The translations under genes and the position numbers were made by a program. From the NCBI GenBank assembly GCA_016699325.1, contig CP064971.1, positions 372,001 through 436,000 of the forward strand: a DNA stretch of 64,000 nt, written 5' to 3'. Position 1 is the first letter of the stretch. The number at the start of each line of letters is the position of its first letter. This document shows positions 55,701-64,000 of the stretch, piece by piece. The DNA comes from Methanolinea sp. Lineage in GTDB: Archaea; Halobacteriota; Methanomicrobia; Methanomicrobiales; Methanospirillaceae. Under the pieces are notes generated by a model. The model was not told where the DNA came from, ran no database searches, and saw nothing but the letters and a program-made list of their open reading frames with translations.

Positions 55701-57968
55701 GTCGTCGTTGTGGTACGACCTGTTGCTGACTTCATAGCGGACCCTGATTCCGGAGATGCCCCCCTGACCGTCCAGTTCACCGATACGTCATCAGGCAACC
55801 CTGATGAGTTCTACTGGAATTTCTATGGTGGATTCTGGCCTGAGTCCACCGAGCAGGACCCTGAGTATACCTACCAGTTCTGGGGGACGAAGTATGTGAG
55901 CCACTGGGTCAGAGCCAACGGTGTCTGGAGCACGGTAATCTGGAAAGCCATACCGGTTGGCGATACTCCGGCAATCAATGCCTTCCCCACCAGCGGACAG
56001 GTCCCGCTCGAGGTCAACTTTGAAGGTATTGCCGGAGGATACCCGGTCGACTGGCTCTGGGAGTTCGGCGATGGACACTACCAGCACGGCCAGACGGCTT
56101 CCCATACCTATGAAAATACTGGTATCTACACCGTGAAACTCACTGCGTACTACAACATCCACGACCCGGTTTCCACGACCGTAGTCATAGAGGTCCGCCC
56201 GGATGCCGACTTCATCGCGACACCCGATACCGGACATTCTCCTCTGACCGTGCAGTTTACCGACACGTCATTGGGCACCATTGCTGACTATTACTGGCAG
56301 GCATCTGACGGATGGACTTCGACTGCTAAAAACCCAAGCCACGCGTTCATCCAGTCGGGATACTATTATGTATTCCTGACGGTGGAAACGCCCGAGGGCC
56401 TTACTGACACCACGATGCAGGTTGTGAAGGTCTTCCCTGATGCTGATTTCACCTGGTATCCCTCTCAAGGCGGAGAGCCGCTCACGGTCCAGTTCGTTGA
56501 CACTTCGCTTGGAGGCGGATTCAAATCCGTCTGGGACTTTGGTGATGGAACAACTGCAACCTTCTGGGACAGCCCTGGCAGGTCTGCACCGGTACATGTC
56601 TACGAGGAACTCGGTACCTATACCGTTTCCCTGACCAGGATGGGCTATGATCATCTGCCGGATACAGAAACCAAAGTAGTGAACCTCCTGGAACAGCCCC
56701 CTGTCGCTGAATTTACCGGCACTCCACGGACAGGGTCAGCACCACTGGTTGTAGACTTCACTGACCTTTCATCCAGTGTAAGTCCGATGACCTACTACTG
56801 GGAGTTCGGTGACGGAGTCACTTCAACGTCAAAAAATCCAAGCCACAGGTACTCCACAAACGGTGACTACACCGTGAAACTGACGGTAACGAACGCCGGA
56901 GGGTCCGACTCGGAGACCAAAGCTGCATACATCAGGGTCTCGGATGTCCTGCTCCCGGTCGCTGACTTCACCGCTTCACCGCGTGACGGGATTGAAGATC
57001 TTACCGTGCAGTTCAGGGACACGTCCATCAACAGCCCCACATCATGGTCATGGAACTTTGGCGATGGAAGCACATCCAACCTCCAGAGCCCGATCCACAC
57101 CTATACGACACCAGGTTGGTACGATGTCACCCTGACGGTCAGTAACGCCCAGGGCCAGAACTCGTTGACCTGGAACAACTGTATCTACGTCCGGAACATC
57201 CCGCCCATCGCATTGTTCAATGCAGATCCGCGGACCGGAGATGCCCCGCTAACGGTGCAGTTCACCGATGAATCAACCGGACTGGGAATTACCTCCTGGC
57301 AGTGGAACTTCGGTGACGGCAGTACCTCGACAACGCAGAGTCCGCTCTACGTTTACAACACCGCTGGTACCTACACCGTGACACTCACGGTTGCCAACGA
57401 CGGAGGGGCTAACACAAACGTCAAGACCAACTATATTACCGTCTCGCCGGCACCTCCGGCCAACATCATCAAGCTGTATCCGGGGTGGAACTTCGTCTCG
57501 GTGCCGAAACGGCTGGCCAGTGGGCATAACACGGCATTCCAGGTCTTTGGCGGGGTGAACCTCGGCGGGCATGCAATCCTCCTCTGGGACGCCCAAAACG
57601 GGATGTGGAAACAGGTGATGGCCGGTGATACCCTCCAGCCGCTGAATGGCTACTGGGTCTACTCGGTTACCCGGGTTGATGTCCCGCTGACCTTCGACAC
57701 CGTCACCCCGCCTGCCCCCTATCCGAAGCAGCTTTATGCCGGCTGGAACGCTGTTGGGTATGCAGGGACGACATCGATGTCTGCACACAACTTCCTGACC
57801 ATCATGGGAGGCCTGGATGGGAACTGGGGCACCCTGCTCGGGTATCACGAAGGCAACAACCCCGATAGCCCCATCATCCGTGACAGCAACGATGGGTTGC
57901 CCATGTATCCGACCAAGGGCTACTGGATTAGCATGAACAATAACGACACCCTCACGGTGGTGGTATAG
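52764..57968 (+). CDS. secreted beta-helix (NosD-like) protein with twelve PKD domains
   Basis: A 1734-residue exported protein. After a signal peptide (ICFLIAALAFVPAIAGA) comes a right-handed beta-helix of the NosD/CASH type (about 40-540): repeated N-rich turns such as NNVDIIGNTATGNRFEGIFC and NTIDNNTANSNKIDGIND. Twelve PKD domains (about 560-1565) follow, several without the standard WDFGDG loop (FYWNFYGGFW; YYWQASDG). The C-terminus (about 1569-1734) is a duplicated GWNFVSVPKRL and GWNAVGYAG domain, shared with the next gene. GGAGGG precedes the ATG at a good spacing. No membrane anchor is visible. It may bind polysaccharide or S-layer; that is inference. Confidence 0.85.
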   Translation: MSSESKNHTEIRGQAIICFLIAALAFVPAIAGADTYIYGPTVIDSPGTYVLMSDVLNYNGTVYYNGTEYWEPCFKILASDVVLDGNGHTITGVVNSSRTDYYLSLGYVPDQNCIMVNPGLERVHVKNFRILGEFDVGIDYYPVVDGLIENNELSDNAYGIFTWNTNNVDIIGNTATGNRFEGIFCQGYFDGKIQGNTANNNDIGIYLLLCNQNTIDNNTANSNKIDGINDDGGSGNIFSRNTANLNAHHGINLTYCHDSTVRKNTADSNGNNGIFLWNTPPYAQWNGITVDDNHAWRNGWDGINLTNSSHNVVSSNSVEENNIAGISLNDFDLGEGDENLPWDTTENLVDSNEAHHNGMYGIISRGASKNTYRDNHVSYNPIGIDIGEVNLVSAFLLSDVNRLEGNVVHNNEITGIYVHGHDYVRITSQNVLTGNKVAENDRMGIHLAYANAHTVKDNVIYGNGEVGMQVNASAYNNIFNNCFNNTYNVAFGDMIFQNTWNVLKQPGPNIVGGMYISGNYWAEPDGTGHSQVTGPNDDEFCNLSLYLASLNVDNFPLWNPLVASFTTNPSTPGGEVPFTVYFTDTSLGNPTCWFWDFGDGDTSTLQNPSHTYTSDGTYAVTFTASRCPVAECASTSLNTTVVHVGPQADFTATPLVGPAPLTVTFTDTSTVTGTTYHWDFGDSGTSAEQNPVHKYMNPGLYTVSLTVTGTFGSDTETKVNYIDVRTPLGPVADFTASPQSGTVPLAVNFIDMSSGDCTDWAWDFGDGLTSDERNPVHTYTVAGDYTVELTVTNTGGSASKTMVIHAMVPEPIADFIATPRSGYYPLEVSFIDRSYGTTPDTEYYWTFGDGGSSHERDPFHVYSSEGSYDVHLWVTNPNPANPAFAKSDDIPKNSYIVVSADPIPVASILPHDWWLLMGDMPFTIDFQGVSTYTPTTWLWTFGDGTSANQQDVSHTFTKPGVYDVTLRVFDEQGRGTQDTVVVVVRPVADFIADPDSGDAPLTVQFTDTSSGNPDEFYWNFYGGFWPESTEQDPEYTYQFWGTKYVSHWVRANGVWSTVIWKAIPVGDTPAINAFPTSGQVPLEVNFEGIAGGYPVDWLWEFGDGHYQHGQTASHTYENTGIYTVKLTAYYNIHDPVSTTVVIEVRPDADFIATPDTGHSPLTVQFTDTSLGTIADYYWQASDGWTSTAKNPSHAFIQSGYYYVFLTVETPEGLTDTTMQVVKVFPDADFTWYPSQGGEPLTVQFVDTSLGGGFKSVWDFGDGTTATFWDSPGRSAPVHVYEELGTYTVSLTRMGYDHLPDTETKVVNLLEQPPVAEFTGTPRTGSAPLVVDFTDLSSSVSPMTYYWEFGDGVTSTSKNPSHRYSTNGDYTVKLTVTNAGGSDSETKAAYIRVSDVLLPVADFTASPRDGIEDLTVQFRDTSINSPTSWSWNFGDGSTSNLQSPIHTYTTPGWYDVTLTVSNAQGQNSLTWNNCIYVRNIPPIALFNADPRTGDAPLTVQFTDESTGLGITSWQWNFGDGSTSTTQSPLYVYNTAGTYTVTLTVANDGGANTNVKTNYITVSPAPPANIIKLYPGWNFVSVPKRLASGHNTAFQVFGGVNLGGHAILLWDAQNGMWKQVMAGDTLQPLNGYWVYSVTRVDVPLTFDTVTPPAPYPKQLYAGWNAVGYAGTTSMSAHNFLTIMGGLDGNWGTLLGYHEGNNPDSPIIRDSNDGLPMYPTKGYWISMNNNDTLTVVV

Positions 57969-60900
57969 ATGAGACAGAAACATCCAATTTTCATTGCATT
58001 AGGGATCATCGCCCTCATCATGCTAGGGATTCCCGGCGTAGCTGCGGTGGGTCTCCCTCTGGAGTTGTATGGGAGCCTGACCGTAAACGGCGCTCCTGCA
58101 CCGGTGAACACTCACGTTTTGGCCTACATCGACGGAAATGCACGTGGATTCGTGGACACTGAGGTCGCCGGCCGGTATGGCGGTTCAGGTGACTGGGACC
58201 AGAAACTGCTCGTGTTCGGCGAGGCCGGCGATGTCGGTCACCAGGTATCATTCTGGGTCAATGTCGGAGGAGGCCACTGGGCAGCCCAGACCACCCCCTT
58301 CGCCCAGGGAACCACCCGGCAGCTGGACCTGACCGTAACCTACGCCACACCGACTCCGACCCCGACCCCGACACCAACTCCGACGCCAACAATTATTCCT
58401 ACACCAACCCCGACACCTGCCCCGACACCTGCCCCGACAATCACCAGGATAGCAACGGGCGGGGACGTCTTTATTGGTGAGGAAGGACTGGACATCCGCA
58501 CTCCAATGGGGGGATTCACCCAGGTCGCACACTTCAGAACCGATCCTCTATTCCCGGACAAGATTATCACGATTCCCTCCTCGGCACAGAACAGTTATTT
58601 CGTTGACCCCGTTCAGTACGTCGGCTTCGTTGGTAACTGGTACCACTGGGACGGCGGAACTACCCGGGGCCAGGTCGCCTTCAATGTCGTCGATCCATCG
58701 ATAGCAATTTACGTATGGGACCAGAATACCGGAAAAGACGTCAGCGGGAAATCAATCCCGGTTGGGAATTTCGGTAACTTCAGGATCGAGACCAACCTCT
58801 ACACTATCACCAGCAGGCCGGGATATGGCGGTCAGGGTTTCATGACCATCAAGGTGCAGAGCCCTGATGGTGCTGTTTATACTGCTCTCTACCAGTCCGC
58901 TACCCAGAGCATCGGGCTGACCAGCCTTGCAGTAAATGAACCGATCTGGTACTGGGTAGTCCAGAACAATCCCACCAAAGGGTGGAACACCGGGTATAAA
59001 GATTCGTCGAATGCCCGTGTGTACCAGAGCGGCCAGTACAGGGTCTGGGCAGAATCCAACGTCAATGGGATAAAAGACAACTACAAGGATGCCGCCGGGC
59101 AGAACTATATCGGAAAGACAGTAAGTGTCACAAAGACGGTGAAACTCGAGTCAAAGCCGCTTATACTCACCGTCAACAAGCCCTCCCTTATCCGGGGAGA
59201 CGCGTTCTCGGTCACCGTGAGTGGCGATCCCGACACGGATTATGTGGTCTGGATACGGTATGACTGCATCAGGATGTCAGGAGAGGAATGCGACCAGCCA
59301 CCGACCATTGCATATAACCAGGAAGGTGTGTTCCGCGATTCATCACTGCAGTTCGTCTGTTTCGAATGTGACGGATGCATCAAGCACATCTATGATGTAG
59401 GCGCCGATAAGCCCGACCCGAAAGACTACTTTGTCAGGGTTCGGACCGATGCGGAAGGCATGAGGACCATAGATTTCCTTACCAACATTGACACGGCACC
59501 GGACAAGACCTACACCATTGCCGGGTTGCTCATAACTCCGGAGATCTTCACCAAACCCCAAATCCCAATCGAGACCTCTGTTACTGTATACAGGGGACAG
59601 GTTACCTTCAACCTGTATGCGTATGGATCACCGACCACCAGCACGTACCTTGGCGACAAGATCTGGATCCGCGGGACCAGTACCGATCCCAGCGGTTATG
59701 TCTACCTCCTGATGAGTGGACCCTGCCAGGACTGCGTCGGCGGTAACCTGCAGGGAAACACTGTCCGGAACAATATCCCATCAACATTCACGGTAGTCCC
59801 GGTCAATTCCGACAACACCTGGGAGTATCTCTGGGACACGAGCAATATCCAGATCGACCTCGGGGACTACACCATCTATGCCGCCAGCAAACCAAACGAT
59901 GTCCCCTTGCTGGAAGGGATCCCCTGCCACGAGTGTGACCCGGTTGGACATTCCTGCGCAGCATGGGCAAAGAAGCCGCTGAAGTTCCTTGACCCGGATA
60001 TTAGCGCCGATGTTCACCCCAAGGTGCTCAAGATCATCTGCTGCTCTCCGCCATCCATTACCGTATCCGGCCAGGCAACCGGCATCCGGAAGGATTCCTG
60101 CCTGGAGTGCGGACCGGATTGTGCCGAGGTCGCCTTCTGGGTGTTTGGCGAGGACAAGGTCGCAGGCCACAAGTACATCTTTGGTATCGTCGATGTCGAT
60201 TGCCCCGGAGGGACCTTCTCGTTCAACCTGGCCAAATACTTCAACACTCTCATGCTTGAGCCGGGCACATACACCGTGATTGTCCAGCACCCCATGTACA
60301 ACCACAAGCTGGACATCATCCCCGACAAGTGGCTGAACTCGTGGTGGTGCCCGCATTGCGGGTACGACTGCGGTTGCGGTGATTGCGACTGTAGCATATG
60401 CAACCGCTACCATTACTCGGATTGCTGTGACGAGTGCTGCAGCAATGGCCTCTGGACGTGCTGTGGTGTTTACACCTACGACTCCAACAAGGAGTATGTG
60501 ATCAGTGCAAGCCCGGTCCGGTGGAGCAAGCTCTTCGTGATCGATGGACCTGACCGGAAAGCCGGGACTGCTGCGTCCCAGGCCCTGATCCAGGGGTTCA
60601 ACGACCCGAACATCGATGACAAGATCAAAGTCCTCACCTTCAAGGTCGAGAGCAACACCGCGGTGCAGGCGGACTTCTCCGGGAGTCCGACATCCGGCCC
60701 CGCACCGCTGACCGTCCAGTTCACCGACATCTCGACAGGGGCCCCGACATCATGGTCGTGGAGCTTCGGTGACGGAGTGGCCTCAAGTGAGAAGAACCCG
60801 TCACATACCTACCTGAGCCCCGGGAATTACTCCGTGACCCTGACCGTGTCAAACGCCTACGGCTCCTCGTCAGCAACCAAGCAGAACTATATCACCGTGA

Positions 60901-61484
60901 CCGGGGTCGGGCCGACTCCGACGCCAACTCCCACCCCGGTCCCGGGTTCTGACAGGATCTCCCTGAAGGGCGGATGGAACTTTATCTCGACACCAAGGAC
61001 CCTGGCTGACGGGTGCAACACCGCCGGTGCCGTGTTTGCAGGAGTGGACACCGCCGGCCGGTCGGTCTTCCTCTACGATGCCCAGACCGGCATTTGGGAG
61101 GCGATGACCGCATCGAGCCCGGTCAGGCCCCTGGACGGTATCTGGATCTACTCTGTCGGAGCAAAGGATGTACCTCTCACCTTCAAGAGCGGTGGAGCAT
61201 CGACACCTCCCACCAAGAATGTCTACCTCGGGTGGAACGCGATCGGCTTCTCGGATGTGATCCCCCGGTCGGCACAGGTAACCCTTGGTACGGTAGATGA
61301 TCATCCGTTTAAGAAGTGGGTTCAGGTCATCGGATGGAATGCCCCTGCACAGTCCTACGAGAGTCCGATATTCAACTACTATCCACACTGGACTGAGCAG
61401 ATGCAGCCGACCAAGGGCTACTGGATGTTCATGAACGGCGACCGGGCCTACTACCCATGGATCCTTGCGTCGTTAAGTTCATAA
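57969..61484 (+). CDS. DUF3821-type surface protein with cysteine-rich insert and PKD domain
   Basis: A 1171-residue exported protein typical of Methanomicrobiales surfaces. A signal peptide (IFIALGIIALIMLGIPGVAA) is followed by one FYG-type module (LELYGSLTVNGAPAPVNTHV), a TP-rich linker and a DUF3821-like region (about 160-870) starting GGDVFIGEEGLDIRTPMGGF. Around residues 792-834 is a dense cysteine run (CPHCGYDCGCGDCDCSIC, then CCDECC and TCCG), 13 cysteines in about 43 residues. One PKD domain (about 900-977) and the GWNFISTPRTL C-terminal domain follow. It begins one base after the preceding stop. No clear membrane anchor is visible. Confidence 0.8.
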   Translation: MRQKHPIFIALGIIALIMLGIPGVAAVGLPLELYGSLTVNGAPAPVNTHVLAYIDGNARGFVDTEVAGRYGGSGDWDQKLLVFGEAGDVGHQVSFWVNVGGGHWAAQTTPFAQGTTRQLDLTVTYATPTPTPTPTPTPTPTIIPTPTPTPAPTPAPTITRIATGGDVFIGEEGLDIRTPMGGFTQVAHFRTDPLFPDKIITIPSSAQNSYFVDPVQYVGFVGNWYHWDGGTTRGQVAFNVVDPSIAIYVWDQNTGKDVSGKSIPVGNFGNFRIETNLYTITSRPGYGGQGFMTIKVQSPDGAVYTALYQSATQSIGLTSLAVNEPIWYWVVQNNPTKGWNTGYKDSSNARVYQSGQYRVWAESNVNGIKDNYKDAAGQNYIGKTVSVTKTVKLESKPLILTVNKPSLIRGDAFSVTVSGDPDTDYVVWIRYDCIRMSGEECDQPPTIAYNQEGVFRDSSLQFVCFECDGCIKHIYDVGADKPDPKDYFVRVRTDAEGMRTIDFLTNIDTAPDKTYTIAGLLITPEIFTKPQIPIETSVTVYRGQVTFNLYAYGSPTTSTYLGDKIWIRGTSTDPSGYVYLLMSGPCQDCVGGNLQGNTVRNNIPSTFTVVPVNSDNTWEYLWDTSNIQIDLGDYTIYAASKPNDVPLLEGIPCHECDPVGHSCAAWAKKPLKFLDPDISADVHPKVLKIICCSPPSITVSGQATGIRKDSCLECGPDCAEVAFWVFGEDKVAGHKYIFGIVDVDCPGGTFSFNLAKYFNTLMLEPGTYTVIVQHPMYNHKLDIIPDKWLNSWWCPHCGYDCGCGDCDCSICNRYHYSDCCDECCSNGLWTCCGVYTYDSNKEYVISASPVRWSKLFVIDGPDRKAGTAASQALIQGFNDPNIDDKIKVLTFKVESNTAVQADFSGSPTSGPAPLTVQFTDISTGAPTSWSWSFGDGVASSEKNPSHTYLSPGNYSVTLTVSNAYGSSSATKQNYITVTGVGPTPTPTPTPVPGSDRISLKGGWNFISTPRTLADGCNTAGAVFAGVDTAGRSVFLYDAQTGIWEAMTASSPVRPLDGIWIYSVGAKDVPLTFKSGGASTPPTKNVYLGWNAIGFSDVIPRSAQVTLGTVDDHPFKKWVQVIGWNAPAQSYESPIFNYYPHWTEQMQPTKGYWMFMNGDRAYYPWILASLSS

Positions 61485-61508
61485 ACAAATGAAGAGAAAG
61501 GAGGAATA

Positions 61509-63434
61509 ATGTCCAAGAATCTCTTCATTTTTTCACTGCTGCTGGTTTTAATCATCGGGATTGCCAGTGCCGACGATGTAATAATTCCTCTCAAGCCGCA
61601 CGAGTTTTATGGGACGGTCACCATCAATGGTGCTCCCGCACCTGTCGGTACGTCCATCATCGCGAAAATGTGGGGAACGTCCCATGGCACGTTCACTACA
61701 GTATCCCCTGGCACTTATGGAGGCCCCGGCCCCTTCGATAGCCGGCTGATGGTCCAGGTCGGTTCCCAGGAGTACAACGACTGTGTCGCCCGCGGCTGTT
61801 CGCTCCAGGTTGAATTTTATATCAACGGAGTGAAAGCCCAGGTGTATGATGTGACGGCGGGAAGTGGATGGTCAGGTTCGTACACCTTCCAGCCTGAAAC
61901 GAGCACCCGTCTGAACCTCAACACCGGGACGCTCCCCGGGCCGACATCATCTCCACAACCGACACCTGCGACCACCCAAACACCGGTCCCTACAGCGTCC
62001 CCCGTACCGACCACCAGGCCACCCACTGCTGTCCCGACCCAGACCGTGACCGCCAGGCCACCCACTGCCGTTCCGACCCAGACCGTAACCGCCCGCCCGA
62101 CCTCGTTGCCACACCGCCCCCACGAGTTCTACGGGACCGTGACCATCGGGATGAGCACCCCTGCACCCGCGGGGACATCCATCGAGGCACGGGCAGCCGG
62201 CATCGTCCAGGGTCCGGGTAACCCCATTACTGTCACGAACCCTGGCCTTTACGGTGGAACCGGGGCCTATGACCAGAGACTGGTGGTGCAGGGCTACCTG
62301 GATCACAATACCCCCATCGAGTTCTATGTAAGCGGGGCACGGGCAGAAGTGAGTGCGGGCCAGGAATGGACATCGACCTTCCCCTTCTCAGCCGGCAGTC
62401 TCACGGAACTGCATCTCCGGGCGAACCTGACCGCTCCGGTCGCTGACTTCAGCGCCTATCCGTCCGCCGGCTATGAACTCCTGGACGTCCAGTTCACCGA
62501 TCTCTCCACCGGACCACCCGAAACATGGCACTGGGAATTTGGAGACGGACAGACCTCGAACCTCCAGAACCCGGTTCACAAGTATAACAACGGGAAGTAC
62601 ACCGTCACCCTTACCGTCACCAATGTGCTTGGGGAGAGTTCCAAGACCAGGGAACAGTACATCACCGTCCACCGCCAGGGCAGTGCGGGTGGTGGTGGAG
62701 GAGGTGGAGGTGGAGGTGGAGGTGGCTTCTACGCCATCGGCAGCCCCACCCCGACCGTGACCCCCACCCCGACCGTGACCCCCACCCCGACTGTGACCCC
62801 CACCCCGGTCATCACGGCAGGAAACCTCCCGCTGAACTCGGACCTCGCCCTCTCCCAGTCGGTCACCATCGCCTCCCCGGACAACACCGGTATAATCGCG
62901 ATGCTGGCAGGAGTCAGGCCGACCACGTCACTCGGGGAACCGCTCCTTTCCCTCTCGATCAAAAGGATACCTGACTCCGGGGTCCCACCGGTCGCGGCCG
63001 GCGCAGAATACTCCTATGCCGGGTACGCCTACGAGATAGAACCGAGCGGCGCATCCTTCGATCCCTATATCACCCTGACCATCATGGTCTCGGGAGAAGA
63101 CTGGGCAGGGATCAAGGACCGGCACCTCTTCCTCAAGTGGTACAACCCGGCCACCTCAGCATGGGAAGACATTCCGGCAACGGTCGACCCGGGCGCACGC
63201 GCGGTGAGTGCCAAGATCACCCATACCAGCATCTTTGCCCTCTTTGCCGAGAGACCACCGACAACCACGCCGACCACCGCCCCGATCCCTGTCCAACCAA
63301 CCGGAGGGACCCCCTCCTATCTCTGGATCATCGTTGTCGTGGCAATCATCATCGTGGGAGTCATCGTCGCCATCGTCCTTAAAAGGCGCATGGATCAGGA
63401 GGAGATGTCCGAAGAAGAGTGGAAGATCGAGTAG
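61509..63434 (+). CDS. membrane-anchored surface protein with two FYG modules and a PKD domain
   Basis: A 641-residue protein. The signal peptide (LFIFSLLLVLIIGIASA) leads into two FYG-type modules (PHEFYGTVTINGAPAPVGTS, about 29-137; PHEFYGTVTIGMSTPAPAGTS, about 205-310) separated by a threonine/proline linker with a repeated RPPTAVPTQTVTA. One PKD domain (about 315-390), a glycine run of about 13, a TVTPTP linker and a 150-residue domain (for example SYAGYAYEIEPSGASFDPYI) precede one membrane helix (IIVVVAIIIVGVIVAIVL) and an acidic tail (EEMSEEEWKIE). AAGGAGGAA lies 5 nt before the ATG. It likely sits at the cell surface. Confidence 0.85.
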   Translation: MSKNLFIFSLLLVLIIGIASADDVIIPLKPHEFYGTVTINGAPAPVGTSIIAKMWGTSHGTFTTVSPGTYGGPGPFDSRLMVQVGSQEYNDCVARGCSLQVEFYINGVKAQVYDVTAGSGWSGSYTFQPETSTRLNLNTGTLPGPTSSPQPTPATTQTPVPTASPVPTTRPPTAVPTQTVTARPPTAVPTQTVTARPTSLPHRPHEFYGTVTIGMSTPAPAGTSIEARAAGIVQGPGNPITVTNPGLYGGTGAYDQRLVVQGYLDHNTPIEFYVSGARAEVSAGQEWTSTFPFSAGSLTELHLRANLTAPVADFSAYPSAGYELLDVQFTDLSTGPPETWHWEFGDGQTSNLQNPVHKYNNGKYTVTLTVTNVLGESSKTREQYITVHRQGSAGGGGGGGGGGGGGFYAIGSPTPTVTPTPTVTPTPTVTPTPVITAGNLPLNSDLALSQSVTIASPDNTGIIAMLAGVRPTTSLGEPLLSLSIKRIPDSGVPPVAAGAEYSYAGYAYEIEPSGASFDPYITLTIMVSGEDWAGIKDRHLFLKWYNPATSAWEDIPATVDPGARAVSAKITHTSIFALFAERPPTTTPTTAPIPVQPTGGTPSYLWIIVVVAIIIVGVIVAIVLKRRMDQEEMSEEEWKIE

Positions 63435-63448
63435 GGGACCAATAACCC

Positions 63449-63484
63449 TTTTTTTTAATGTCTGAGGCATTTCATCTTTTTTTT
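63449..63484 (+). terminator. double T-run after the surface operon
   Basis: Two runs of eight T residues (63449-63456 and 63477-63484) follow the stop at 63434; they would end transcription of the surface operon. No gene lies between here and rli1. Confidence 0.6.
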
Positions 63485-63538
63485 ATGCATCAGGCTATTG
63501 TTTGACCTGCCACCATGCCGGAAGTCATCCAGGGGCCT

Positions 63539-64000
63539 TTATCCGGAATCCTCGGTGTAATAATAAAACTCGCCGCTCGCCTTCTGGTCGCGGTCGAGGT
63601 AGGACCCTGGCTTGTTGATCCGCGGCCTCCCGCTCCGGTCCCTCCGGAAGGTGACTCCCAGCCGGGAGAGGAACCGGTTCATGCCCTCACGCATCCCGAA
63701 GGGGCCGGTCGCTTCACCTGTGATACCCGGTTCACCGTCAAATACAAGGACCCGCTCGCTGATCATGTCGATGAGGTAGATGTCGTGGTCGATGACGAGG
63801 ATTGCCGCTTCCCGGCCATCGGCATGGTGCCGGAACATCCTGGTTATCCGGACCCGCTGCTCTACGTCCAGGTGGGCGCTCGGCTCGTCCAGGATGTAGA
63901 GGTCGGCATCGCGGGACAGGCAGGCAGCGATGGCCACCCGCTGGAGCTCTCCCCCCGAGAGGGTATCGATCGGGGACTGGAGGAGAGGGGCCAGGAAAAG
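63539..64000 (-). CDS. rli1: ABCE1/Rli1 ribosome-recycling ATPase, C-terminal part (cut by window edge)
   Basis: The visible 153 residues include the ABC signature DTLSGGELQRVAIAACLSRD, Walker B YILDEPSAHLDVEQR and the H-loop ILVIDHDIYLIDMISERVLV, then GEPGITGEATGPFGMREGMN, a characteristic Rli1 C-terminus, ending EFYYYTEDSG. ABCE1 splits ribosomes during recycling. The iron-sulfur domain and the first ATPase lie outside the window. The reading frame continues to the window edge. Confidence 0.9.
   Translation of the reverse strand, partial: LFLAPLLQSPIDTLSGGELQRVAIAACLSRDADLYILDEPSAHLDVEQRVRITRMFRHHADGREAAILVIDHDIYLIDMISERVLVFDGEPGITGEATGPFGMREGMNRFLSRLGVTFRRDRSGRPRINKPGSYLDRDQKASGEFYYYTEDSG

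Overview
The window is archaeal and most likely comes from a methanogen of the order Methanomicrobiales (inference). The evidence is TBP, MCM, RFC small subunits, archaeal DnaG, NMD3, ABCE1/Rli1, the archaeal CoA enzymes (pantoate kinase, phosphopantothenate synthetase), MptD (methanopterin), a fwdB fragment (formylmethanofuran dehydrogenase), a tRNA gene without encoded CCA, archaeal TATA boxes and many PKD/DUF3821-type surface proteins.

Layout. 1-4650: core genes on the minus strand (dnaG, cut by the window edge; a DUF167 protein; pyrC; an RND exporter). 4650-20120: an accessory, decaying region. It holds a fragment of fwdB, an AAA ATPase, an addB-addA-type recombination nuclease operon in which addA is split by an insertion sequence that itself carries a second insertion sequence, a broken IS256-type transposase, a ferredoxin/flavodoxin-like protein, and a small ADP-ribosyltransferase cassette. 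A tRNA-Leu (CAG) gene closes this region. 20389-24785: two paralogous acyl-CoA synthetases and a divergent tbp. 24787-28950: a DNA-repair operon (RPA-associated OB protein, phosphoesterase, Lhr helicase). 29219-37345: a giant surface protein with 19 PKD domains, 13 of them in a near-identical 252-bp tandem array.

37466-48503 is one long co-directional run with many stop/start overlaps. It mixes replication (rfcS, mcm, a second RFC-like subunit), methanopterin synthesis (mptD), ribosome export factor NMD3, tRNA wyosine modification (taw2-like), three consecutive steps of archaeal CoA synthesis (pantoate kinase, phosphopantothenate synthetase, CoaBC) and a methyltransferase. An AIR-synthase-like gene faces it on the minus strand.

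50448-63434 is a surface-protein locus: a protease/PKD remnant, then four closely spaced plus-strand genes (PKD protein, beta-helix/PKD protein, DUF3821 protein with a cysteine-rich insert, and a membrane-anchored PKD protein). These share modules with each other and with the giant PKD protein. The window ends inside rli1 (ABCE1) on the minus strand.

The clearest results are the nested insertion in addA, where removing the element and one TTCT duplicate restores the reading frame exactly; the ADP-ribosyltransferase cassette with a promoter-proximal palindrome; the recurrent FYG surface module; and the RFC-like subunit with a lost Walker B motif.
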